A DNA stretch of 64,000 bases from Shimia sediminis (GTDB lineage: Bacteria; Pseudomonadota; Alphaproteobacteria; Rhodobacterales; Rhodobacteraceae), in NCBI RefSeq assembly GCF_003990645.1, contig NZ_RYZK01000009.1, positions 62,001 through 126,000 of the forward strand, in the 5' to 3' direction. The position numbers and the translations under genes were made by a program. The first letter of the stretch is position 1; each line of letters opens with the position of its first letter. The notes under the pieces are model-generated. The model searched no databases. It was given only the letters and a program-made list of their open reading frames with translations, and was not told the DNA's origin. Positions 8,842 through 21,394 of the stretch are shown here, in pieces.

Positions 8842-9717
8842 ATGACCCAGATCATCACTGCCCTCTCCGAGATTTCAGACCGCTATGACGCTTTGTTTGT
8901 TGACCTTTGGGGATGCGTACACAACGGGGTAAATGCCTTTCCCGAAGCCGTCGCGGCCCTCAAGGCCTACCGCCAGCGCGGCGGTATCGTGGTCCTTGTC
9001 ACCAACTCGCCCAAACCCCGCGCCGGGGTCGCCGTGCAACTGGAAACCTTCGGCGTCCCCCAAGACGCCTACGACACTATCGCCACCTCGGGCGACTCGG
9101 CCCGCGCTGCGATGTACACCGGCGCCGTGGGTGAAAACGTATATTTCATGGGGGAATGGCGTCGCGACGAAGGGTTCTTTGAGCCGCTCGAAGTGATCGA
9201 CACCCCCGTCACAATCACACGCGTCCCCTTGCAAGAGGCTGAGGGCATCGTCTGCTGTGGCCCCTTTGATCCGATGGCCAACCCTGACGTGAACCGCGCT
9301 GATTTCCTATATGCCAAGACAAAAGGCATGAAGCTCTTGTGCGCCAATCCCGACATCGTCGTCGACCGTGGCGAAACCCGCGAGTGGTGCGCTGGCGCGC
9401 TGGCCAAGCTCTATACCGAAATGGGCGGCGAGAGCCTCTATTTTGGCAAGCCCCATCCTCCGATTTACGATCTGGCGCGTCGCCGGCTGGCGGCTCTGGG
9501 CACCGATATCCCCGACAGCGCGATTCTCGCCATCGGCGACGGCGTGCTGACCGACATCGCAGGCGCCATGGGAGAGGATATTGATTCCCTCTTCATTTCC
9601 GGCGGTCTGGCCGCATCAGAAACAAAAACTGGCCACAGCCCAGACCCTGACGCGCTAAATATTTATCTTTCAAAAGAAAATTCCGCCCCAACCTTTACGA
9701 TTGGCCAGTTGCGCTGA
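8842..9717 (+). CDS. HAD-superfamily hydrolase, class IIA (TIGR01459-type)
   Basis: A 291-residue NagD-like phosphatase of unassigned substrate. The first HAD motif is DLWGCVHNG with nucleophile Asp21. Motif II is VTNSPKPR and motif III/IV is AIGDGVLTDIAGA. Between them lies a class IIA cap. In this subfamily the residue two after the nucleophile is Trp rather than the usual Asp acid/base, as seen here. The start at 8842 matches the family N-terminus; an in-frame ATG 29 codons upstream would add a poorly conserved tail and overlap the tandem repeat. It is a monocistronic gene. Confidence 0.83.
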   Translation: MTQIITALSEISDRYDALFVDLWGCVHNGVNAFPEAVAALKAYRQRGGIVVLVTNSPKPRAGVAVQLETFGVPQDAYDTIATSGDSARAAMYTGAVGENVYFMGEWRRDEGFFEPLEVIDTPVTITRVPLQEAEGIVCCGPFDPMANPDVNRADFLYAKTKGMKLLCANPDIVVDRGETREWCAGALAKLYTEMGGESLYFGKPHPPIYDLARRRLAALGTDIPDSAILAIGDGVLTDIAGAMGEDIDSLFISGGLAASETKTGHSPDPDALNIYLSKENSAPTFTIGQLR

Positions 9718-9819
9718 CAAATTAGGGCTTGATTTTCTGCAGCTGCAAAGTAATAAAGTTGCCGATTGCCCAGCCAGGGTATCGTAAAATTACTCACGCA
9801 CTGCACGCCGGAGGGTGGA

Positions 9820-10263
9820 ATGTTGGATAATATGCCGCGCGGAACGATCTGCATCGAAGACATCGAGATGGGCATGTCGCGCTATCTGCGCAAGGTCGTG
9901 ACCGATGACGATATCCGCATGTTCGCTGAGGTCTCGACCGACCATAACCCGGTGCACATGGACGACGATTACGCCAATGACACCATTTTTCAGGGCCGTA
10001 TCGCCCACGGAATGCTGACCGCTGGATTGATCTCGGCGGTGATCGGCGAGCAGCTGCCCGGCCACGGCACAGTCTACATGGGTCAGACGCTAAAGTTCCT
10101 CGCCCCGGTACGCCCCGGCGACATGGTTTATGCCGAGGTCAAGGTGGTGGACATCGACCACGCCAAGCGCCGCGTGAAACTCGACTGTCACTGCGCCGTG
10201 GACGGCAAAAAGGTCCTGATTGGCGAAGCCACCGTGTTGGCGCCTTCGCGCAAATTCGACTGA
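9820..10263 (+). CDS. MaoC-like (R)-specific enoyl-CoA hydratase
   Basis: A 147-residue single hot-dog-fold hydratase that adds water to trans-2-enoyl-CoA to give (R)-3-hydroxyacyl-CoA. The hydratase-2 motif is present: Asp41 and His46 in STDHNPVHMDDDYA, followed by IAHGML. Such proteins (PhaJ type) can feed beta-oxidation intermediates to polyhydroxyalkanoate synthesis, but no PHA gene is in the window. The ATG at 9820 lies 5 nt after GGAGG and is preferred over both an upstream and a downstream ATG. Substrate chain length cannot be judged. Confidence 0.85.
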   Translation: MLDNMPRGTICIEDIEMGMSRYLRKVVTDDDIRMFAEVSTDHNPVHMDDDYANDTIFQGRIAHGMLTAGLISAVIGEQLPGHGTVYMGQTLKFLAPVRPGDMVYAEVKVVDIDHAKRRVKLDCHCAVDGKKVLIGEATVLAPSRKFD

Positions 10264-10587
10264 TCCAGTACACAGGATGAGGAAATTTGTCAGCCCGGAT
10301 TTTCCGGGGCTGTTCATTCGCCTGCGAAAGTTTGGGTGGTCTGACGCGCACCGCTACGACCTGGTGTTATCTGACAAGGGAATTCCAGCCGCCAGTTTAG
10401 AATTTGCGATATCCCCGCCAAGAGAGTGGTTTGCACCGCTCACCAGGTCGGTCCTTTCGAAACATGGCGCGGGATCAATAGCATTTCCTCGCTTACATCA
10501 AATGAAAACCCGCAAGCTTACCGCCGGGTGTACATTGGGGCAAGCCAGTGCTTGATCCTACCGCTTGGGAAGGCTAACCCTTCGTGC
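10264..10587. other. Intergenic stretch between MaoC gene and ribF
   Basis: 324 bp without a convincing gene. A GC-rich hairpin (CAGCCC...GGGCTG, 10291-10312) just after the MaoC stop could be a weak terminator. The only open frame has no start with a ribosome site and no recognisable sequence. I see no riboswitch or clear promoter. Confidence 0.5.
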
Positions 10588-11520
10588 ATGCGGATCATTC
10601 GAGATTATCAGTTCGTGAACAAAAAGGACCGGGGCGCTACAGCGGCGATCGGCAATTTCGATGGCGTGCACCTGGGCCACCAGTCCGTTATCGACCTCGC
10701 CCGCGAAGGCGGCAACGGTGCCCCTTTGGGCATTGTCACCTTTGAACCGCATCCCCGCGAGTTCTTTGCCCCCGACGCCCCGCCCTTTCGTCTCACCAGT
10801 TCCGAGACCCGTGCCCACCGATTGGAAAAACTGGGTGTCGAGCGGCTATATGAACTGCCTTTCAATGCCACGCTGTCTTCTCTGACGCCCGAGGAATTTG
10901 CCCGCGATGTCATCCACGAGGGTCTCGGCTTGTCCCATGTCGTCGTTGGCGCGGACTTTTGTTTCGGCAAAGGTCGCTCCGGCAACGCCGAAGATCTCAA
11001 ACGTTTTGGGGAAAAGATGGGCTTTGCCGTCACCATCGCCCCGCTCATCAAAGGCGGCGAGATTCAGGTGTCGTCCACAGCCATACGCAATGCACTGACC
11101 GATGGCCAACCGCGTGATGCAGCTGCAATGCTTGGCCATTGGCACCGCATCGATGGCCCTGTGATCGGGGGCGATCAACGTGGCCGCGATCTGGGGTTTC
11201 CCACTGCAAACATGTCCATCGACGGGCTGCATCCCCCCAAATTCGGTGTTTACGCAGTGCTGGTCGACGTGCTCGAAGGCCCGTATCAGGGCAGCTACAA
11301 GGGGGCGGCCTCGGTCGGGGTGCGCCCGATGTTTGGCGTGAACAAGGCCAACATCGAAACCTTCCTCTTTGACTTTTCCGGCGACCTCTATGGCACACGC
11401 CTCTCTATCGCATTGGTGGAATTTCTGCGCCCAGAATGGAAGTTCGACGGCCTCGAGGCGCTGATCGCTCAGATCGACGCCGACTGCGCCCAGTGCCGCG
11501 AGATCCTGGACGGCCTATGA
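10588..11520 (+). CDS. ribF: Bifunctional riboflavin kinase / FAD synthetase
   Basis: Makes FMN from riboflavin and FAD from FMN in the cytoplasm. The 310 residues are typical. The N-terminal adenylyltransferase domain has GNFDGVHLGH (22-31), with downstream VVGADFCFGKGRSG and SSTAIRNAL. The C-terminal flavokinase domain has GFPTANM and the ending typical of the family. The start MRIIRDYQF is chosen on family N-terminus; the ribosome site is weak. The stop overlaps the next ATG by 4 bp, starting a tight run of three genes with the UPF0260 protein and ltaE. Confidence 0.96.
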   Translation: MRIIRDYQFVNKKDRGATAAIGNFDGVHLGHQSVIDLAREGGNGAPLGIVTFEPHPREFFAPDAPPFRLTSSETRAHRLEKLGVERLYELPFNATLSSLTPEEFARDVIHEGLGLSHVVVGADFCFGKGRSGNAEDLKRFGEKMGFAVTIAPLIKGGEIQVSSTAIRNALTDGQPRDAAAMLGHWHRIDGPVIGGDQRGRDLGFPTANMSIDGLHPPKFGVYAVLVDVLEGPYQGSYKGAASVGVRPMFGVNKANIETFLFDFSGDLYGTRLSIALVEFLRPEWKFDGLEALIAQIDADCAQCREILDGL

Positions 11521-11993
11521 GCAGGCGCGATCCCATTGAGCGCGAGGGGTTCGCGCGCCAATTCTGGGAAAAGAAGCCCCTGACCAAGCTGAACCCACGC
11601 GAGTGGGAGGCACTGTGTGACGGGTGCGGCAAATGTTGCCTCAACAAGCTCGAGGATGCCGATACCGGTGAAGTTGCCCTGACCCGTGTCGCCTGCCGCC
11701 TTCTGGACGATGACACCTGCCGCTGCACGCAATACGACATCCGTCACCAGTTCGTGCCGGAGTGTATCGTGCTGAAGCCGTCAAACATCGACGACCACGC
11801 CTATTGGATGCCGCAAACCTGCGCCTACCGGCTGCTATGGGAAGGCAAGCCGCTGTTTGACTGGCACCCTCTGATCTCCGGCACCCCGGACAGCGTGCAC
11901 GCCGCCGGCGTCTCGGTGCAGGACATGACCGTGTCTGAATTTGAAACCCCCGAAGACGAGTGGGAAGACCACATAATTGAGGAGCCTATCTGA
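11517..11993 (+). CDS. UPF0260 / YcgN-type cysteine-cluster protein
   Basis: A 158-residue cytoplasmic protein of the YkgJ/YcgN superfamily, predicted to bind zinc or iron. The Cys cluster CDGCGKCC (Cys34, 37, 40, 41) and the later RCTQYDIRHQFVPEC region match the family; the biological role is unknown. Its ATG overlaps the ribF stop (ATGA) and its stop overlaps the ltaE start (TGATG), so all three are translationally coupled. Confidence 0.9.
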   Translation: MSRRDPIEREGFARQFWEKKPLTKLNPREWEALCDGCGKCCLNKLEDADTGEVALTRVACRLLDDDTCRCTQYDIRHQFVPECIVLKPSNIDDHAYWMPQTCAYRLLWEGKPLFDWHPLISGTPDSVHAAGVSVQDMTVSEFETPEDEWEDHIIEEPI

Positions 11994-13039
11994 TGTTCTT
12001 TGCTTCCGACAATTCCGGACCGGCCCACCCCGCTATTCTTGAGGCGCTGGCCAAGGCCAACACTGGCTATGCCATGCCCTACGGCGCCGATTCGATCATG
12101 GACGAGGTCCGCGCCCAGATCCGCGAAGTCTTTGAAGCACCCGAGGCTGCTGTCTACCTCGTCGCCACCGGCACTGCCGCCAATTCTCTGGCGCTCGCCA
12201 CTTATTGCCAACCTTTCGAAACGGTCTTCTGCTCGCCCGTCGCGCATATCCACGAAGACGAGTGCAACGCGCCCGAGTTTTTCTCGGGCGGTGCCAAGCT
12301 GACCCTTGTCGGCGACAGTGACAAGATGATCCCTGAGGCCTTGCGCGCCTCCATCGAAGCCGAGGAAACCCGCGGTGTGCACGGCCCCCAACGCGGGCCA
12401 GTGTCGATCACGCAGGTCACCGAACGCGGCTCGGTCTATACCCTGGACGAGTTGAAAGCGCTGACCGCTGTGGCCAAAGACCACGACCTGCCCGTGCATC
12501 TCGACGGCGCACGTTTTGCCAATGCCCTGATGGCGCTTGGCTGCACCCCGGCCGAGATGACATGGAAAGCGGGCGTTGATGTGGTCAGCTTTGGTGGCAC
12601 CAAAAACGGCTGTGTTGGCGTCGAGGCCGTGATCCTTTTCGACCCCCAAAAAGCTTGGGAATTCGAACTGCGCCGCAAACGCGGCGCGCATCTGTTTTCC
12701 AAGCACCGCTATCTCTCGGTCCAAATGCAGGCTTATCTGACCGACGATCTCTGGCGCCAAAGTGCAGCGCGCGCGAATGCCAACTGCACCCGCCTCGCAG
12801 ATGGATTGCGCGCCATCGACGACGCGTCATTCATGTTTGAACCCCAGGCCAACATCATTTTCTGCAGCTTCCCGCGCGCCGCGCACCAACGCCTGCACGA
12901 CGCAGGCGCGCTTTACTACATCTGGTCCGGCGATCTTGAAGGCGACGACCCGAACGAGCAGCTACAAGCGCGACTTGTCTGCGACTGGAACATCAGCGAC
13001 CCAGAGATCGACAAATTCCTCGCCCTCGTGCGCGGATAG
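11993..13039 (+). CDS. ltaE: Low-specificity L-threonine aldolase
   Basis: PLP enzyme cleaving L-threonine or allo-threonine to glycine and acetaldehyde in the cytoplasm. At 348 residues it is typical of the beta-eliminating-lyase fold. ATGTAAN near 58-64 contacts the cofactor phosphate, HLDGAR (169-174) holds the Asp that pairs with the pyridine N, and SFGGTKNG carries the Schiff-base Lys204. It is the last of three overlapping genes after ribF. Stereochemical preference cannot be read from sequence. Confidence 0.92.
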   Translation: MFFASDNSGPAHPAILEALAKANTGYAMPYGADSIMDEVRAQIREVFEAPEAAVYLVATGTAANSLALATYCQPFETVFCSPVAHIHEDECNAPEFFSGGAKLTLVGDSDKMIPEALRASIEAEETRGVHGPQRGPVSITQVTERGSVYTLDELKALTAVAKDHDLPVHLDGARFANALMALGCTPAEMTWKAGVDVVSFGGTKNGCVGVEAVILFDPQKAWEFELRRKRGAHLFSKHRYLSVQMQAYLTDDLWRQSAARANANCTRLADGLRAIDDASFMFEPQANIIFCSFPRAAHQRLHDAGALYYIWSGDLEGDDPNEQLQARLVCDWNISDPEIDKFLALVRG

Positions 13040-13112
13040 CCCCAGGCTTTATCTTTTTGAACATTTCGGGGGATGCGTTGCCCCGCCGGGCAACGACGGG
13101 GGGGCAGCGCCC

Positions 13113-13910
13113 CTACCCTGCCTCAGCCAGCGTGGCCGCGATTTCACGTGCCACCTGTGGCGCATGGGTGATCGGCCCCATATGCGCCTGCCCCGCAAAG
13201 GTCACCCGCCGCGCACCCGGAATGCGCGCCGCAATACCGTCCTGCACCACCTTCATCAGCGGCGGCGAGTCCGCGCCATCCATCAGAACAACCGGCACCT
13301 TGATCTGACCCAGCCGGGGAATAATCCCACTGATGTCGTCCTCGATCCCCGGGGCGCTGGCGGTGATAAACCCAATCCGCCGCATCGACCCCTCGCGTAA
13401 ATCCTGCGGCAGGTCGGCCCATTTGCGCCCGTCACCCCAGACCCGCATAAAGGTCCGCGCCGCGCTTTCAGGATCACCGTTCTGAACCAGCGTCATCACT
13501 TCTGACATCAGCGCCCGGTTCCACGCCGCGTGCTCCGGGCCGTCCTCTCGGGCAATCGCCATCAGAACCGGTTCGAACAGTGACAGGCTCCGCACCATTT
13601 CAGGACGCTCCAATGCCAGCCGCAGGCAAACTACACCGCCGAAACTATGGCCGATCAGGTCCACTGGCTCGGTCAGATGCGGCAGCATCGCCTCAACGGT
13701 TGCGTCCAACAGGTCGCCTGCACCGCTCCAATCCGGGCTGTCTCCGTGGCTGGGCAGATCAAAAGCGCGAATCTTGAGGTCGTCGCGCAGACAGGTAGCC
13801 ACCGGCCTCCAGGCGCCGGAATGGGCCAACGAACAATGCAGGGCAATCGCCTTGCGCTGTCCAAGCCCAAGGTCCCGGTAAAAAAGGCTCAAAGACGCTT
13901 GATCCTCCAT
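13113..13910 (-). CDS. Alpha/beta hydrolase
   Basis: A 265-residue alpha/beta-fold hydrolase. The oxyanion region is LHCSLAHSGAW, the nucleophile elbow GHSFGG has Ser89, and GQAHMGPITH near the C-terminus supplies the likely catalytic His. The start MEDQASLSLF lies one base beyond the stop of the upstream DsbA-like gene, so the pair is an operon. Substrate unknown; the neighbour suggests aromatic or glutathione-conjugate chemistry only weakly. Confidence 0.82.
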   Translation of the reverse strand: MEDQASLSLFYRDLGLGQRKAIALHCSLAHSGAWRPVATCLRDDLKIRAFDLPSHGDSPDWSGAGDLLDATVEAMLPHLTEPVDLIGHSFGGVVCLRLALERPEMVRSLSLFEPVLMAIAREDGPEHAAWNRALMSEVMTLVQNGDPESAARTFMRVWGDGRKWADLPQDLREGSMRRIGFITASAPGIEDDISGIIPRLGQIKVPVVLMDGADSPPLMKVVQDGIAARIPGARRVTFAGQAHMGPITHAPQVAREIAATLAEAG

Positions 13911-13911
13911 C

Positions 13912-14511
13912 TCAGAGCTTGCCCCCCAGAACCATGTCGAGGTCTTCCAGCTTGTCCTGTCCCCAGAACCGCTGGCCGTCATCAGTGATGTAGAAAGGTG
14001 AACCAAAAACCCCGGCAGACACGGCATCCTCCAGGTTTCCGGCATAGGTCTCAGCCCCACTCAACAACCCGCTATCAGCCAGTGACGGATCGAACCCAGC
14101 TTCCTCAAGGCAAGCCTTGATGACATCATCCTGCGCGATGTCCCTTTCCTCGACAAAAACTGCGCGCAGCAGGCCAAAGACCAATGCGCCCACGTCGCCT
14201 CCACCGGCATTCTGGGCGGCGATCACGGCGTATGAGGCTGGCGCCTGATTGGTCGGCCAATGGGCGGGCTGAAGGTTAAACTCCAACCCTAGCTTGCGGG
14301 CCTGACGCGGCAGATCCATGGTGCGGTACTCTTGCCGCGAGATGTGGCGTTCTTTCGGTGACACTCCACCAGTCCGGGCAAACAGTGCCAGAATATCCAG
14401 CGGCTTATAGGTGATTGTCGCGCCGTGTTTTCTGGCGATCTCTTCCAGACGCGTTCCTGCGAGATAGGCGAAGGGTGAAATCACCGTAAAATAGTAGTTA
14501 ATATGTGCCAT
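13912..14511 (-). CDS. 2-hydroxychromene-2-carboxylate isomerase family (DsbA/GST-kappa fold)
   Basis: A 199-residue thioredoxin-fold protein. SPFAYLAG near residues 12-19 replaces the CxxC of DsbA with the Ser typical of the HCCA isomerase/GST-kappa branch. A C-terminal GVFGSPFYITDDGQRFWGQD is the usual cis-Pro and tail motif. The known family reaction isomerises a naphthalene-pathway intermediate with glutathione, but many members in non-degraders have other, unknown roles. The ATG follows GAGGAGAG. It is first gene of a two-gene operon with the hydrolase. Confidence 0.85.
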   Translation of the reverse strand: MAHINYYFTVISPFAYLAGTRLEEIARKHGATITYKPLDILALFARTGGVSPKERHISRQEYRTMDLPRQARKLGLEFNLQPAHWPTNQAPASYAVIAAQNAGGGDVGALVFGLLRAVFVEERDIAQDDVIKACLEEAGFDPSLADSGLLSGAETYAGNLEDAVSAGVFGSPFYITDDGQRFWGQDKLEDLDMVLGGKL

Positions 14512-14626
14512 TTAGTCTCTCCTCGCGCTGGCATCACTTTGCCAGACCGTAGGGGCATGTTAAGCGGTGTGCAACGTCACGAATCTGTCATCTGCCACTC
14601 ATCGACAGCACCCTGGGGACCAGACC

Positions 14627-15646
14627 ATGCCGACCATCCAAGAACCCAAACTGATCACGGGCACCGCCAACAAGCCGCTTGCCAAAGCCATCGCTCGCCG
14701 CATGTCCATGCACCGCGGCGCAGCGCTTGGCCTCGTCGAGGCGCGGGTCGAACGCTTCAACGATCAGGAAATTTTTGTCGAGGTCTACGAAAACGTCCGC
14801 GGCGAGGATATGTATATCATCCAGCCCACGTCGAACCCGGCAAACGATAATCTGATGGAGTTGTTGGTGATGGCCGATGCGCTGCGTCGCTCCTCGGCTT
14901 CGCGCGTCACCGCAGTGATCCCGTACTTCGGCTACGCGCGCCAGGACAGACGCACCAAGGCCCGCACGCCGATTACCGCCAAATTGGTTGCCAATATGCT
15001 GGTTGGCGCAGGCATTGAAAGGGTCCTGACCATGGACCTCCACGCAGCTCAGATTCAGGGGTTCTTCGACATTCCCGTCGACAACCTCTATGCCTCTCCG
15101 ATCTTCGCCCTGGACATCCTGCACCACTTTAAGGGCGATGATCTGAAAGACGTTATGGTGGTCTCTCCGGACGTTGGCGGCGTGGCCCGCGCGCGCGAAC
15201 TGGCCAAGCGGATCAACGCTCCTCTCTCAATCGTGGACAAACGCCGCGAAAAGCCGGGCGAGATTGCTGAAATGACCGTCATCGGCAACGTCGAAGGCAA
15301 AAAATGTATCATTGTTGACGACATCTGCGACACGGCAGGCACCCTTTGCAAAGCCGCCGAGGTCCTGATGGAGCACGGCGCGACCGAAGTGCATTCCTAC
15401 ATCACCCACGGCGTACTGTCTGGCCCCGCTGTCGGGCGCATCACAAATTCGGTCATGAAGTCGCTGGTCATCACCGACTCGATTGAACCGACCGAGGCCG
15501 TTCTGGCCGCCGACAACATCCGCATCGTGCCCACCGCACCGATGTTTGCTCAGGCTATCCAGAACATCTGGAACGGTACTTCGGTGTCGTCCTTGTTTGA
15601 AACGGAAACCCTCGAGCCGGCCTACGAGGGTCAGTTTAACGTCTGA
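14627..15646 (+). CDS. prs: Ribose-phosphate pyrophosphokinase (PRPP synthetase)
   Basis: Converts ribose 5-phosphate and ATP to PRPP for nucleotide, histidine and tryptophan synthesis. At 339 residues it is slightly longer than the E. coli enzyme because of the N-terminal leader [19 protein letters not shown]. Motifs include the ATP-binding region [10 protein letters not shown], the catalytic [14 protein letters not shown] segment, and the PRPP loop [11 protein letters not shown]. The ATG at 14627 follows GGGGACC. A strong terminator follows, so it is monocistronic. Confidence 0.96.
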   Translation: MPTIQEPKLITGTANKPLAKAIARRMSMHRGAALGLVEARVERFNDQEIFVEVYENVRGEDMYIIQPTSNPANDNLMELLVMADALRRSSASRVTAVIPYFGYARQDRRTKARTPITAKLVANMLVGAGIERVLTMDLHAAQIQGFFDIPVDNLYASPIFALDILHHFKGDDLKDVMVVSPDVGGVARARELAKRINAPLSIVDKRREKPGEIAEMTVIGNVEGKKCIIVDDICDTAGTLCKAAEVLMEHGATEVHSYITHGVLSGPAVGRITNSVMKSLVITDSIEPTEAVLAADNIRIVPTAPMFAQAIQNIWNGTSVSSLFETETLEPAYEGQFNV

Positions 15647-15669
15647 GTTGACCCAGCCCCGAAAAGCAC

Positions 15670-15696
15670 AAAGGCGCCCTCAGCGGCGCCTTTTTT
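15670..15696 (+). terminator. Rho-independent terminator after prs
   Basis: A 9-bp perfect stem AAAGGCGCC/GGCGCCTTT with a 6-nt loop and a run of six T. It lies 24 bp after the prs stop and just before the convergent H-lectin gene. Confidence 0.9.
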
Positions 15697-15699
15697 GTC

Positions 15700-16050
15700 T
15701 CAATCGATCAACCAGTCGTCTTCGTAGAGCAACTCGCCAATGGCCAACCAGGCCACTCTGACGCGCGCAACGCGCGTATCCCCCCAGGTGCGAAAGACAA
15801 CATCACACCCCTTTCGCCCGATCTCTTCAGCTGTGACTTCGGCCCGGTGATGCGGACCGCTGTCCATATCGGACAGTGCCATGCTGACATGCACCGTTGG
15901 AGGTGCCTTGAATTCTTGCGAAAACTGTACTTTCTTGCGGCGTTCCCGTGGGCCTGTCCCGGTCCACATTTCGCCACCATCCTCAAAATCCGAGAACAGG
16001 GGCACATCGCCCTGATCCACGCCAATGAGATGATTTCGTAGTCGTTTCAT
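15700..16050 (-). CDS. H-type lectin domain protein
   Basis: A 116-residue single-domain protein. The segment from VQFSQEFKAPPTVHVSMALSD to RVAWLAIGE matches the H-type lectin consensus seen in discoidin and snail agglutinins, including the terminal W-A-I-G. That fold forms trimers that bind N-acetylgalactosamine-like sugars. No signal peptide is visible, so export is unclear. The start follows GGAAGACCGA. It lies downstream of atpC on the same strand after a candidate terminator and converges with prs. Function in bacteria is not established. Confidence 0.8.
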   Translation of the reverse strand: MKRLRNHLIGVDQGDVPLFSDFEDGGEMWTGTGPRERRKKVQFSQEFKAPPTVHVSMALSDMDSGPHHRAEVTAEEIGRKGCDVVFRTWGDTRVARVRVAWLAIGELLYEDDWLID

Positions 16051-16159
16051 TCGGTCTTCCAGTCGTGGTTCCGAAATAGCGAAACCCTACTATTGGTTGC
16101 AATCGAAAACTGCTGGAAGAACGTGATTCAGCCAAAATGAGACGGCTTTTTTGTAAATG

Positions 16160-16187
16160 GGGCCCCGCCAATTCCTCGGCGAGGCCC
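16160..16187 (-). terminator. Candidate terminator after atpC
   Basis: A 10-bp stem GGGCCTCGCC/GGCGGGGCCC with one G-T pair and an 8-nt loop, 25 bp after the atpC stop on the minus strand. The following bases (ATTTAC) are not a clean T run, so efficiency is uncertain. Confidence 0.5.
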
Positions 16188-16211
16188 AAATTCATGCGTA
16201 TCAGACCAGAC

Positions 16212-16610
16212 TTAGACGTTCAACGCAGCGCGCAGAGCTTCCAAATCCGCCAGTGTCTTGTCAGCGGCGTCCTTGGCTTCCGGTGTCGCGTTCGACGCGG
16301 CATCCGACGCCTGAGCAATCAGCGCATCCATGTCGGCGGCTGTGACTTCAGCCACAGGCATTGCCTTTTCCGCCAGAACCGAAGTGCCCTCAGCCGAAAT
16401 CTCAGCGAAGCCACCGGTTACGGCGTATTGCGACGACCCGTCAGGGCCATCAACCGTCAGGACACCGGGGCGCAGAGTGGTGATGGTCGGAGCATGATCC
16501 GGCATTGCGGTCATGTCGCCATCGGCGCCTGGGATCTGCACCGATGTCGCCGCGAACGAAGCCAGGCTTCGTTCGGGGCTGACAAGGTCAAATTGCATCG
16601 TGTTTGCCAT
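16212..16610 (-). CDS. atpC: ATP synthase F1 subunit epsilon
   Basis: Central-stalk subunit linking gamma to the c-ring and damping ATP hydrolysis. The 132-residue protein has the N-terminal beta-sandwich ([37 protein letters not shown]) and an Ala-rich C-terminal helical part ([12 protein letters not shown]). It is last in the atpHAGDC operon, 12 bp after atpD. Confidence 0.96.
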   Translation of the reverse strand: MANTMQFDLVSPERSLASFAATSVQIPGADGDMTAMPDHAPTITTLRPGVLTVDGPDGSSQYAVTGGFAEISAEGTSVLAEKAMPVAEVTAADMDALIAQASDAASNATPEAKDAADKTLADLEALRAALNV

Positions 16611-16621
16611 ATCGGGCCTCC

Positions 16622-18938
<2,317 letters not shown>

Positions 18939-18950
18939 CTGTCAGGCCCC

Positions 18951-20488
<1,538 letters not shown>

Positions 20489-20489
<1 letters not shown>

Positions 20490-21049
20490 TATCCGACCTC
20501 TTTCATTGCATTCTGGAGGGAAGAGAGCTTGGAAGCGATCGAGGTGTCGATCATCTTCGAGCCCACTTTAACGACAAGACCGCCAATGAGGGATTCATCG
20601 ACGGCCGCATTGATTTTGACATCTTTACCGACACGCGCGGCCAGAGTCTTGGAGAGCTTTTCGCTTTGCGTCTTGGTCAGGGCTTTTGCGGAAACCACCT
20701 CGGCGGTGACCTCACCCTTTTCTTCGGCAAGCATTGCACGCAGCTGTTCCACCAGCTGCGGCAGCACGAACAGACGACGTTTCTCGGCCATCAGGCCCAG
20801 AACATTCTTCAGCATCTGCTGAAGACCCATCTTGTCTGCAATTTGCGCAATGGCCTTGCCCTGATCTTCCCGGCTGATCACCGGCGAAGAAATCAGGTCG
20901 CGCAGTTCTGCGCTTTCAGCCAAAGCGGTGCTGAGGTCGTCCAGACCACTTTCCAAATCGGCAAGTGTCTTGGACTCTTTCGCGATCTGAAAGACCGCAG
21001 TGGCATAGCGTTGCGCAATGCCAGAGGAGATCGAAGCTGGTTCGGACAC
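20489..21049 (-). CDS. atpH: ATP synthase subunit delta (OSCP-type)
   Basis: Stator connector between F1 and the b subunits. A GTG start at 21049 gives 186 residues beginning [20 protein letters not shown]. It is preferred over another GTG two codons upstream because GGAAGG lies 6 nt before it. The C-terminal [22 protein letters not shown] is the family signature. First gene of the F1 operon; F0 genes are absent from the window, as is usual in this order of bacteria. Confidence 0.95.
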
Positions 21050-21081
21050 GTCCACCCTTCCGCTTTCTGGCCCCAGTCACA

Positions 21082-21097
21082 GCATACAATTGTATGC
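21082..21097. promoter_or_regulatory. Perfect 16-bp palindrome ahead of atpH
   Basis: GCATACAATTGTATGC, centred about 40 bp upstream of the atpH start. The core ATACAATTGTAT resembles operators of dimeric regulators such as GntR-type proteins, but no specific regulator can be named. Confidence 0.5.
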
Positions 21098-21152
21098 AAT
21101 ACCCAGGGACGTTTCATCGCCCCGTTGGTTCGGGGCAGTAAAATCCGTCGCG

Positions 21153-21181
21153 GGTGTAGCAGAGGCTTGGCTACCTAGCAA
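21153..21181 (-). promoter_or_regulatory. Candidate atp operon promoter
   Basis: TTGCTA and TACACC on the minus strand with exact 17-bp spacing, about 100 bp upstream of atpH. Both boxes are partial matches. Confidence 0.35.
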
Positions 21182-21394
21182 CATGGTTTGAAATATTCTG
21201 TGAGAGGCGAAAACCCCTTATTTCTAATGCTTTGGCGCAGGTGCGACCGTTTGCCTGCGACAGGACGTGAAAAAAGTGCCTCTAGAATCCCGCTTTTTCG
21301 CGATTCCCGGACTAAAACCACGTCACTCCGTTAGCGGAAACGTAGATTTTCACATCGCCGCGCGCCGCACCACGATGACCAATTTCACGAAAAT

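Larger units (their letters stand above)
21056..21394. other. Upstream region of the atp operon
   Basis: 339 bp without a credible gene between atpH and the methyltransferase gene, both on the minus strand. It holds a perfect 16-bp palindrome and a candidate promoter, listed separately. The remainder shows no hairpin terminator I can support. Confidence 0.6.

Noticed and set aside
10220-10555. A 111-codon frame between the MaoC gene and ribF
   Set aside because: It starts inside the MaoC gene, lacks a ribosome site for any internal ATG, and its sequence is unlike any family I know.
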